From JALUZX01 sp964561605 (GTDB lineage: Bacteria; Planctomycetota; UBA1135; JALUZX01): 64,000 bases of DNA. The translations under genes were made by a program, and so were the position numbers. This document shows positions 52,001 through 58,782 of the stretch, one piece after another (the first letter of the stretch is position 1; each line of letters starts with the position of its first letter). The DNA lies in assembly GCA_964561605.1 (NCBI GenBank), contig CAZLQD010000029.1, forward strand, positions 124,001 through 188,000, read 5' to 3'. The notes under the pieces were generated by a model. The model did not search any database. It was given only the letters and a program-made list of their open reading frames with translations, and was not told where the DNA came from.

Positions 52001-52935
52001 CGAGGCACGGGGCCTCCCTGGGTCCGCGGGGGCGCGAGGCCTTCCGCCGCTTCTTCCGGGGCGGCGGAAGCTACACCGGTTCCTGCGCCGGCGCCTATCT
52101 CCCCACCCTGGCTCCGAGGAGACAGAAACTCCGCAAGGAATATCTGCACATCTGGCCGGGCCACGTCCAGCCCACGGGGCTCCTCAAGACCCCGACGGGT
52201 CTCTTCCTGCCCCCGGGATCCCCTTTGTTGCGGTTCTACGACTACGGTGGAGATCGCTACGTGGCATCGGTCTACCACAACGGCGGATGCTTCGCCGACG
52301 ACGGGAATCCCTGGTTCTGGGCTCCCGGCACGGAGGTGCTCGCCCGGTACGACTACCCGGGCCGCGGGATGCACCGGAAGGTGGCTTCCTGGGCCTGGAA
52401 GCCTTCCCCCCTGGCGGGCCGGCTCGCTGTGATCGGCTCCCACCCCGAGGGGATCGGGTGGGGGGAGCAGAGGGACCTCATGGCGGCGATCCTCCGTTAC
52501 GCCCTGGATGGAACGGGCCGGCCGAGAGTGAAGGCCCGGCTCTCCAACGGGGTTCCCCTCAGGATGGAGGACCGGTCCTCACCCGGGAGGGAGCCCATCG
52601 GCGACAGGCAGTACCACCACTTCACCATCCAGGTTCCCCCGGGAACGCGTCTCCTGGAGGTTCGGGTCCGCTCTCTTCGGCCCGGGAGGAACCTGGACCT
52701 CTTCCTGAGGAAAGGGGACTTCGCCTTCCTCGGCGCAAAGGGGGTGAAGGCGTCGACGGGCCCCTCGCCGGAGGAGGTGATCCGCCTGGCCTCCCCTCCG
52801 CCCGGGATGTGGTTCGTCGGGGTCAAGGAGGTCACGACGGTGGAGTACGAGCGGGTGGAATGGGGCTGGAAGTACACGGGCCGCCTGGACGTATTGAACG
52901 GGGTGCCCTACGAGATAGAAGGGCGTTGGAAGTAA
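49069..52935 (+). CDS. Secreted multi-domain protein: Ntn-hydrolase-like, two GATase1-like and two PPC domains
   Basis: The ATG at 49069 is chosen over 49030 because AAGGAACG lies 7 nt before it and it opens the signal peptide; 1288 aa. Residue Cys28, close to the signal cleavage site, begins CTIGVASGGATADGRPLLWKNRD, the pattern of C45/choloylglycine-type Ntn hydrolases with a nucleophilic Cys. A GATase1-like domain at about 407-500 has GISGGA, where the nucleophile Cys is Ser493. A helical-repeat stretch (about 684-740) follows, then a PPC beta domain (about 746-850). A second GATase1-like domain (BPL_N type) has GSCAGA with Cys1006, followed by a second PPC domain at about 1177-1265. Substrate unknown. 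Confidence 0.75.
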   Translation: MSRSLPRALLAFLFLSALSSPVPSQEECTIGVASGGATADGRPLLWKNRDTSADSRNIVELRKGKRFSFLGLVNPGSRNVWAGVNEAGFALVNAQSADLGEAGQRGPGNGTFLAAALGECSGLKDFRGLLERTNRTGRSTHTSYGAIDARGGAGIFEVKGRSFVFFDACDPKTAPQGWIVRTNFAFTGDGKRGGGTARYLRARFLWGKLRRLGELDARRVLRICARDLASPGGKPYSLPFAQPDDRLPPFGIETFSTIDRYTTRAAVVFAGVRKGRDPRGTVMWGIMGEPLFSVAVPFWVAGGDPPAAVRGRRSSPILDVERRMKKLLYVELFRFGKPRFYLDTRPLPGILAKLYNTEDRIFDATAAFERAGGPSRAGAVRAFQVRAAKRALSAMKEVLAFWEEAAPVRVGVFSGTGVGRLEAETALAALRSDPGLSAFPVDARDLVSGSLDFMDVILFPGGEESLEGCDLGGLGRRKVKDFVLRGGGFVGISGGAVLGAGSSPGPWSLSLASVRAVGSGRKGLVEVEVTGGGEEVFPELAGAGRLFCRCAGGPLFVPEKVKDLEPCRVLLRLGSKAPGGAFLVSGRAGKGRVFLCAGRPDATRGLKWMVPRLARLAAGRPPVSYPAAVRSIPPGRKEILLDGGLAGRWNAFLRKIGCGGGGKAVAGLEEWLDYPAEGPDLLALGLLRSLDPQVRARAARFLGKREFLPASPALEAALAGEKDEACRSALEKALKALSPFRPVPGLFPERWYERKVRILGSLVPGRTRLVEGPGEGLYHHFFLPVPPGTERLVVNVHEISGNRDLSLYARPGGPAFPGAPGTVEAGGKLSPRRTLVVDVPRPGRWFVAVRADFPASTTTEEWGRKRYTLPPAFRGVKYAITVYTPALAYRPAGKEGFYKDLFMDSGVALTSRRNLPAADMLGLTLEYLALPNRGATEADRALQVKLLAGWKDDANGILLYPDGAPRFRCVYVNGGSATRHGASLGPRGREAFRRFFRGGGSYTGSCAGAYLPTLAPRRQKLRKEYLHIWPGHVQPTGLLKTPTGLFLPPGSPLLRFYDYGGDRYVASVYHNGGCFADDGNPWFWAPGTEVLARYDYPGRGMHRKVASWAWKPSPLAGRLAVIGSHPEGIGWGEQRDLMAAILRYALDGTGRPRVKARLSNGVPLRMEDRSSPGREPIGDRQYHHFTIQVPPGTRLLEVRVRSLRPGRNLDLFLRKGDFAFLGAKGVKASTGPSPEEVIRLASPPPGMWFVGVKEVTTVEYERVEWGWKYTGRLDVLNGVPYEIEGRWK

Positions 52936-53013
52936 CCCGGGAGACCGGGCTCCATGTCCCTCGTCCGCGAAAGGTCCTCCTTTCCCGAAGGCTTCACTCG
53001 TAGAAGAAAAACC

Positions 53014-54531
53014 ATGGTCAAGAAGAGCACGACTCCGGGGTTTACTTTACAGGCCGCTCGAAGGCCGGGGATTCCGGGCGCGGCCCGGGCCTTTCTTCTC
53101 CTTGCCCTCCTTCCCCTCACCGCCGCCGCCCAGGGCGGCGGCCGGCCGCCTTCCCCCTTGGGAGGTTCCGATTTCTATCCCTTCGGGGGCCTTGGGGCGG
53201 AAGGGGACGTGCTGGCGGCGAAGAAGGAGCGGGTCCCCGGAATCCCGCCGAAGGCCGGAGTCCTGCGGATCCGCAAGGTCTACCCGGGGGGACCGGCCGA
53301 GAAGGCGGGGCTCCATCCGGGGGACCTGATCTACGGAGCCGGGAGGAAGATCTTTCCCGGCAAGGGGCTGGACGCCTGCCTCGATGCCTTCGAGAAGGCC
53401 CTGGAGCGGGCCGAGGCGAAGGCTCCCGGGAAGCTTGTCCTCCTGGTCCTAAGGGACGGCAAGCGGACCAAGGTCACGGTGAGAGTCCGCGTCCTGGGGT
53501 CCCATTCCGGGACATGTCCGGAGAAATGCCGCAAGTGCAGGAAAATCCTCGAGGAGGCCCTGGCCTACCTCCTCTCGTCCCAGCAGAAAGACGGCTCCTG
53601 GAATACACCCCTCGGCGGGCTGAACGGCAAGGTGGCCGTCACTTCCCTGGCGGGGCGGGCCCTGGTCTGGGGCAGGGGGCTCGGTCTCTATACGGACAAG
53701 GCGGTTTCCAAGGCACTGGACTTCGTCCTGAAGCGGGCGGGCAGGGATCCCATGATGGAAGCCATGCGCTCCAGGGCCAAGGGGGCCAACTGGTCCCAGG
53801 TGAACTGGTCCCTTGCCTACGCGATCCAGTTCGCCGCCACGGCGGCCAAGGGAAAGGCCCCCTCCCGCGCCAGGAAGAAGATCGCGGAATGGATCCGGGA
53901 ACTTGCGGAGAACCAGGAGAAGTCCGGAGGCTGGGGCCACGGGCCTGGAGGGCCCAACGCCCTGGGCTACGTGGAGCTGGAGATCATGAGCAACCAGGTC
54001 CTCCTCGGGTGGGCCCTGGCCGGACGTTCCGGCCTGGAGCTTCCCCGGGAGGCCTTGAAGAAGGCCGTGGCCTATGTGGACGCCTGCACCGGCGGGGACG
54101 GGGGAACGGCCTACTCCACCAGGCCGGGCCAGATCGGTTTCGGCGATCCCGGCAGGACCGCCGGAGCCTGGCTCGCCCTGGACCTGCTCGGAATGGGCAA
54201 GAAGCGGCCCAAGATGTTCAAGTTCTTCTACAACCGGATGGACGAGCTTCCTTCGGGCCACGTCTCGCCGGTGATGCATATTCTTGCCGCGGCCATGGCG
54301 ACCAGGAGAAAGGGAAAGCGATACTTCCACGCCTTCTGGAAGCGCTACAGGCCCTACCTGATGGTCTCTCGCACGGAGAAGGGCGCCTTCGGGGCCATGC
54401 CCACCCGGGAGAGCCGGACCCTTCACTCCAACACCGACCGGGGCATGGGGCCCGCCTGGATCACGGCCAGTTTCGCCTTGGTCCTTGAGGCGGGTATGGG
54501 CAGAATCGGCTGGCTCACCGGGAAGAGGTGA
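53014..54531 (+). CDS. Secreted PDZ plus helical-toroid (prenyltransferase-like) protein, DUF6288-like
   Basis: The ATG at 53014 gives a signal peptide (FLLLALLPLTAAAQG); an upstream ATG at 52954 would add 20 residues. About 505 aa. A PDZ domain spans about 70-150 (GPAEKAGLHPGDLIYGAG). A Cys motif CPEKCRKCRK follows. The C-terminal two-thirds consists of alpha-alpha repeats with QKDGSWNTP and GGWGHGPGG loops, like squalene-cyclase-type toroids. Similar Planctomycetota/Verrucomicrobiota proteins fall in DUF6288, and no catalytic DxDD motif is visible. It may bind a peptide or glycan rather than cyclize a terpene. The next gene is a DUF2961/GH172 enzyme 48 bp away. Confidence 0.72.
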   Translation: MVKKSTTPGFTLQAARRPGIPGAARAFLLLALLPLTAAAQGGGRPPSPLGGSDFYPFGGLGAEGDVLAAKKERVPGIPPKAGVLRIRKVYPGGPAEKAGLHPGDLIYGAGRKIFPGKGLDACLDAFEKALERAEAKAPGKLVLLVLRDGKRTKVTVRVRVLGSHSGTCPEKCRKCRKILEEALAYLLSSQQKDGSWNTPLGGLNGKVAVTSLAGRALVWGRGLGLYTDKAVSKALDFVLKRAGRDPMMEAMRSRAKGANWSQVNWSLAYAIQFAATAAKGKAPSRARKKIAEWIRELAENQEKSGGWGHGPGGPNALGYVELEIMSNQVLLGWALAGRSGLELPREALKKAVAYVDACTGGDGGTAYSTRPGQIGFGDPGRTAGAWLALDLLGMGKKRPKMFKFFYNRMDELPSGHVSPVMHILAAAMATRRKGKRYFHAFWKRYRPYLMVSRTEKGAFGAMPTRESRTLHSNTDRGMGPAWITASFALVLEAGMGRIGWLTGKR

Positions 54532-54579
54532 GGTGCGGGCCCGGGGGCCGGGAGTTCTTTTCCACGAGGAGGTGGCGGG

Positions 54580-56637
54580 ATGCGCAGGTTCAAAGGAGGG
54601 GCCCTGGGGGCCGCCGTGTTCCTTCTGTTTCCGGTCTGCCTGAAAGCAGGGAATCCTCCCCGCAAGATCGACTATCCTTACCTGCTCCGGTGCCTCTACG
54701 ACCTGGACCGCCTCTGGACGCCTCCCCTCCCCGGGGAGAAGACCGTCCAGTTCTCCAGCTTCGACCGGGCCAGCCTGAAGGGACCTTCCGACAGGAGGGC
54801 CTGGTATGCGAACGGGGATTACGACCGCTACCTCCGGGTGGAGGAGCGGGCGGGCCGGAAGGAATTCGTCATGGCCGAGGCGAAAGGGCCGGGCGCGGTG
54901 GTCCGGATCTGGTCGGCCAACCCCAAGGGGAACCTCCTCTTCTACGTCGACGGGGCCCGGGAGCCAACCTGGGTGGTTCCCTTCCGGAAACTCGCCGGCG
55001 GGAAAGAGGCCCCCTTCTCTCCCCCCCTTTCCGGGGTCCAGTCCAAGGGCTGGAATTGTTACCTCCCCTTCCCCTTCCAGGAGAGCCTGAAGATCACCTC
55101 GGACACGGGAAAATTCTACTACCACGTGGACGTGAGGTTCTTTCCGCCGGAGACGGAGGTGGAATCCTTCGAGCCGGGGATGCTGGACCGCTACAGGGGG
55201 CTCATCGAGGAGGCGGGGAAGAAACTCCTCGGCCCGCCTCCCGGCTCGGGGAAATGGGAGTCCAGGAAGGCGGGATTCACCTTTCCTCCGCCGCCGGCCG
55301 AGGATCCCTCCCCCTTCCCACGCAGGGTGGTCTGCCGCCTCCAGGGGCCCGGGGTCATCCGGCTGGTGGAATTCGAGAGGCCCCGGGCCGCCGGCGGCGG
55401 CAGGATCGACCTGCCCTCGGTCCTGCGGAATCTCCAGATCTCCCTCAAGGTGGACGGGAGGGAGACCGTCCGGGTCCCGGTGAGCGACTTCTTCGGGTCG
55501 GCGCCGGCCTTCAAGCCCTTCGACGCCTATCCCCTGGAGGTCACCCCCGAGGGGACGGGGCGGTGCTGGTTTCCCATGCCTTTCCGGAAGGAAGCTCTCC
55601 TGGCCCTGGTGGGGGAGCGGCCCCTTCCGGAGCTTTCCTGCTCCTTCCGGGTGGCCTGGGAGAAGAGGGCTCTCCCTGGGGACGCCCTGGCCTTCCACGC
55701 TTCCTGGCACCTGGAGAAGCATTTCCGCACCAGGCCCAGGAGGGACCACATCGTCCTGGACGCCACGGGCCCGGGGCGTTTCGTGGGGTGCATGTTGATG
55801 GTGGCCAACCCCGTCCGGGCCTGGTGGGGCGAGGGAGACGAGAAGTTCTGGGTCGACGGGGAATCCTTTCCCAGCACCTTCGGGACGGGGACGGAGGACT
55901 ACTTCGGTTACGCCTGGTGCTGGCCCAAGCTCTTCTCCCACCCCTTCCACGACCAGAGTCAGTGCGACGGCCCGGGGAACTTCGGATACACCTGCGTCAA
56001 TCGTTTTCACGTGGCCGACGACGTCCCCTTTCAACGCCTCTTCCTCTTCGAGCTGGAGGTCTGGCACTGGGTGGACTGCATGGTCGATTACGCAACGACG
56101 GCTTATTGGTACGCCCCCCCCGGGGCCTCCTCCGGCCTTCCCGTCCTCCCGCCCTTCGCCCGGAGGAAGCCCGGGAAGATCCTTCCTCCCCGGGTGCCCG
56201 GAGTGGAGGGGGCCATCGAGGGGGAGGAGCTGAAGATCCTGAGGAAGACCAAGGGGATCGCCGGCCGGCAGAACATGGGGGGGTGGGGGGGAGGGTTCTG
56301 GAGCCGGGGTGCCCAGTTGTGGTGGCGGGGAGCCATGCCCGGCGACGAACTGGTCCTCCTCTTGCCCCCGAGGCGGGCCGGGAAATACCGCTTCCGGGCG
56401 GCCTTCACGAAGGCCGCGGACTACGGGATCGTTCAACTCTACCTGGCCGGGAAGAAAGTGGGCGGGCCCTTGGACCTCTACCACGACGGAGTCGTGCCCT
56501 CGGGGATCGTGGATTTCGGCGAAGTGGAACTACCGGGGGGACCGGTGGAGCTCACCGTGAAGATCGTGGGACGCAACAGGGACTCCCTGGCGAAGTACAT
56601 GTTCGGCCTGGATTACCTGCTCCTGGAGGCGAAGTAG
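54580..56637 (+). CDS. DUF2961 / GH172-family glycoside hydrolase, secreted
   Basis: 685 aa with GAGGAGGTGG upstream. A signal peptide is followed by the DUF2961 jelly-roll features: LTPPLPGE-like opening, SSFDRASLKG, GAVVRIWSANPKG and FYVDGAREP. The catalytic-core segment GTGTEDYFGYAW has Glu439, and the family DGPGNFGYTCVNRFHVADDVPF follows. DUF2961 proteins belong to GH172, which act on alpha-D-fructofuranosyl and D-arabinofuranosyl glycans. A C-terminal beta domain (about 560-685) is probably carbohydrate-binding. Its likely role is polysaccharide breakdown outside the cell. Confidence 0.88.
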   Translation: MRRFKGGALGAAVFLLFPVCLKAGNPPRKIDYPYLLRCLYDLDRLWTPPLPGEKTVQFSSFDRASLKGPSDRRAWYANGDYDRYLRVEERAGRKEFVMAEAKGPGAVVRIWSANPKGNLLFYVDGAREPTWVVPFRKLAGGKEAPFSPPLSGVQSKGWNCYLPFPFQESLKITSDTGKFYYHVDVRFFPPETEVESFEPGMLDRYRGLIEEAGKKLLGPPPGSGKWESRKAGFTFPPPPAEDPSPFPRRVVCRLQGPGVIRLVEFERPRAAGGGRIDLPSVLRNLQISLKVDGRETVRVPVSDFFGSAPAFKPFDAYPLEVTPEGTGRCWFPMPFRKEALLALVGERPLPELSCSFRVAWEKRALPGDALAFHASWHLEKHFRTRPRRDHIVLDATGPGRFVGCMLMVANPVRAWWGEGDEKFWVDGESFPSTFGTGTEDYFGYAWCWPKLFSHPFHDQSQCDGPGNFGYTCVNRFHVADDVPFQRLFLFELEVWHWVDCMVDYATTAYWYAPPGASSGLPVLPPFARRKPGKILPPRVPGVEGAIEGEELKILRKTKGIAGRQNMGGWGGGFWSRGAQLWWRGAMPGDELVLLLPPRRAGKYRFRAAFTKAADYGIVQLYLAGKKVGGPLDLYHDGVVPSGIVDFGEVELPGGPVELTVKIVGRNRDSLAKYMFGLDYLLLEAK

Positions 56638-56661
56638 GGGAGGGGGGCCAGTCCCCTTCCT

Positions 56662-58104
56662 TCAGTCGAATTTCAGCTCGTACACGGCCCGGTCCAGTTC
56701 CTCCGGGGTGATCCCGTAGACATCCCGCAGGGCGTCCGCGTGCTTTCCCCCGACAAAGGGAAGGCGCCTGAGGTACTTGAGGAACTTGGACCTGTAGGGG
56801 TCGCTCATGAAGAGCTTCACCGTCCCCCAGCACTTGGCCAGGTCCGCCTCGTCCAGCCGGTTCATGTGCTTCCGGAAGAGGCTCCGCACCGGGGGGAGGC
56901 CTTTCCTCTTCTGCAGCTCCCGGAAGGCCAGGACCAGGGAGGCGCCGGCCTTCTTGGCCTCCGTGCCGTTCTGGGCGTACCGGCTCCGGGTGGTGCAGAA
57001 GTGGACGGCGTTTCCATGGAACCGGATGGAGCAATAGACGGCGAATCCTTCGGTGAACCAGTGGCCCACGTTGCCGCCCAGGCTCTCCACATAGGCGTGG
57101 CCCAGGTAGTGGCAGAAGACGTCCTCGTCGTTTCCGTCACCCTGGATCTGGACGCCGACACAACCGTCCCCGTCGGCGGAGACGCCGCCGGCCCTCTTGA
57201 TGGAGAACTTGAGGAAATCCGGCGGGTAGTGCGTATAGGTGGAGTCGATGTAATGGAGCACGTCGGCCAGCTGGTTCCTCCGGATGAAGAAGACGTGGAG
57301 CCTGTGGAACTTGGCGTTCCGGAAGGGCGAGAAGGCCGCCGGGAGCCCCAGCTCCTTGTCGAGGGTCCCGCAGATCCGCTCCCCGAGCTCCAGGAGGTTC
57401 AGAGCCTGGGTGGGATCCAGGACCCCCTTGATGCTGATCCTCCTGCTGGAACGGACGGTGTAGTCCAGCCCCAGCTCGGCCCGGATCCGCTTCTCCTCGG
57501 CCTTGTCGGCGGCGGCGTTCTCGGCCACCTGCCTGGCGATGGGCACTCCCCCGATCAGGGCCAGCCTTTCCTTCTCTTCCGCCCTTGCCTTGGCCTCGGC
57601 CGCGGCCTTGCGGGCCTCCTCCTCGGCCCGGGCCTTCTCCTCGGCCCGGAGGGCCCGGTAGGCGCCCTTGGACATCCACCGGCCCCTGTACTTCACCTGG
57701 CCCAGGACCTTGCGGGCCTTGGCGTTGTCCGGGTCCAGGCGGACGATCCTCCTGGCGACCCTCTTGACCCGGCTTCGCAGTTCGTGGGCCCTGTCCGGGT
57801 CCAGGCACCAGTCCAGGAGTTCCAGGAGGGCCTTCTCGTCCTTCCTGTCCACCTGGTCCCACATCTTGTCGAATTCGTCCACCGCCCAGGGACAGTGGTC
57901 GATCTTGCGGATCCTCTCCCGGGAAAGGGTGATCTCCCCCGTGGAGGTGAGGATCACCACCCTGCTGTCGTTCTCCTTCAGGATCCGGCCCACCACCTTT
58001 CCTCCTTCCCGGAGGTGGATCACGTCCGGCGAAGGAGCCCCCGGGAGGGCGGGAGAAAGGAGAAGGAAGGAGAGAACACCCGCTTTGAGCCAGCTTGCCA
58101 CCAT
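56662..58104 (-). CDS. Secreted DUF1570-like metallopeptidase relative without the catalytic Glu
   Basis: 480 aa with a signal peptide. Residues about 24-75 form an SHD1/small beta domain (VIHLREGGKVVGRILKENDSRVVILTS). A coiled-coil region spans about 145-210 (EEKARAEEEARKAAAEAKAR). The C-terminal peptidase-like domain has CHYLGHAYVE at 331-340 and WFTEGFAVY at 349-357. In DUF1570/gluzincin peptidases the first motif reads HExxH; here Tyr333 replaces the catalytic Glu, while His332, His336 and the third-ligand Glu352 remain. It may bind metal but should not hydrolyze peptides. No close neighbour suggests its role. Confidence 0.8.
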   Translation of the reverse strand: MVASWLKAGVLSFLLLSPALPGAPSPDVIHLREGGKVVGRILKENDSRVVILTSTGEITLSRERIRKIDHCPWAVDEFDKMWDQVDRKDEKALLELLDWCLDPDRAHELRSRVKRVARRIVRLDPDNAKARKVLGQVKYRGRWMSKGAYRALRAEEKARAEEEARKAAAEAKARAEEKERLALIGGVPIARQVAENAAADKAEEKRIRAELGLDYTVRSSRRISIKGVLDPTQALNLLELGERICGTLDKELGLPAAFSPFRNAKFHRLHVFFIRRNQLADVLHYIDSTYTHYPPDFLKFSIKRAGGVSADGDGCVGVQIQGDGNDEDVFCHYLGHAYVESLGGNVGHWFTEGFAVYCSIRFHGNAVHFCTTRSRYAQNGTEAKKAGASLVLAFRELQKRKGLPPVRSLFRKHMNRLDEADLAKCWGTVKLFMSDPYRSKFLKYLRRLPFVGGKHADALRDVYGITPEELDRAVYELKFD

Positions 58105-58180
58105 GTCTCGGTCACCTCTCCAGGCGGGGGCGGGCCCGGATGCCTCGTTCCGGGAAAGATCGTTTCTTCGAGGGTCGGGT

Positions 58181-58573
58181 TCAGTCGGCCATCCGTTGCA
58201 GGAGGGACTGGAGGGCCTCCCGGGAGCAGGCCTCGTCGAAGCACTCCAAGGGCACCCGGTCCAGGTGGTCCTCCTTGCCCACGAGGATCACGTAGAATTC
58301 CTGGCCGTATTGGCGGCGAAAGGCCGCCACCTTGGGAATATCCGGGTCCCGGTGGTTCTTGATGGTCTCGAAGACCACCGTCTTGCCCTCACGACCCCGG
58401 CCCCGGACCACGATGTCCGGGCTGTAGGCCGCCACCTTGCCGTCTTCCAAGCGGACCTCGAAATGGCGGGGCGTGTGGGCATGGGCCAGCCCTAGATCGT
58501 TGAGGATCTCACAGATCTCCGCCTCCAGCTCGGAACGAATCAAACGGCCCCCGCAGTGACCCAGCTTGACCAC
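58181..58573 (-). CDS. Small PD-(D/E)XK-like protein, function unknown
   Basis: 130 aa from a GTG with AGGAGG upstream. The core AYSPDIVVRGRGREGKTVVFETIKNHRD has the spacing of a PD...(D/E)xK nuclease site, though the second motif has an extra residue (ETIK). A preceding helix with SELEAEICEILNDLGLAHAH and the closing ALQSLL helix fit a minimal restriction-endonuclease-like fold. Without a DNA-recognition domain it may be an RNA- or DNA-binding protein. I would treat the enzyme call as tentative. Confidence 0.6.
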   Translation of the reverse strand: MVKLGHCGGRLIRSELEAEICEILNDLGLAHAHTPRHFEVRLEDGKVAAYSPDIVVRGRGREGKTVVFETIKNHRDPDIPKVAAFRRQYGQEFYVILVGKEDHLDRVPLECFDEACSREALQSLLQRMAD

Positions 58574-58617
58574 TCCGGAACCTCCTCTGTTCTTCTTATA
58601 CTCATACAAAGAGGAAA

Positions 58618-58640
58618 CTCCCCGGGAAGGTCCCGGGGAG
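58618..58640 (-). terminator. Possible rho-independent-like hairpin
   Basis: CTCCCCGGGA (58618-58627) pairs perfectly with TCCCGGGGAG (58631-58640), loop AGG. On the minus strand it is followed by TTTCCTCTTT. It lies in the 209-bp gap before the GTG at 58573, so it could end the transcript of the gene at 58783. Confidence 0.5.
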
Positions 58641-58710
58641 CACCCTCCGGGTCGAAACACGCGTAATCGACGGGAAAACACGCATTTTAACGAGGTCCCC
58701 GGAAAAGGCA

Positions 58711-58767
58711 AACCCTGGGGGAACCCCCAGGGTTCGGCCTGGAAACCCCGGGGGGAACCGGGGTTCC
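58711..58767 (-). terminator. Tandem strong hairpins after the Ca-loop protein gene
   Basis: AACCCTGGGGG at 58711-58721 pairs with CCCCCAGGGTT at 58724-58734. A second stem AACCCCGG/CCGGGGTT (58744-58751 with 58758-58765) is adjacent, with a bulged A in its flank. Both lie just beyond the minus-strand stop at 58783. Confidence 0.65.
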
Positions 58768-58782
58768 GGGGCGGCCCGGCCA

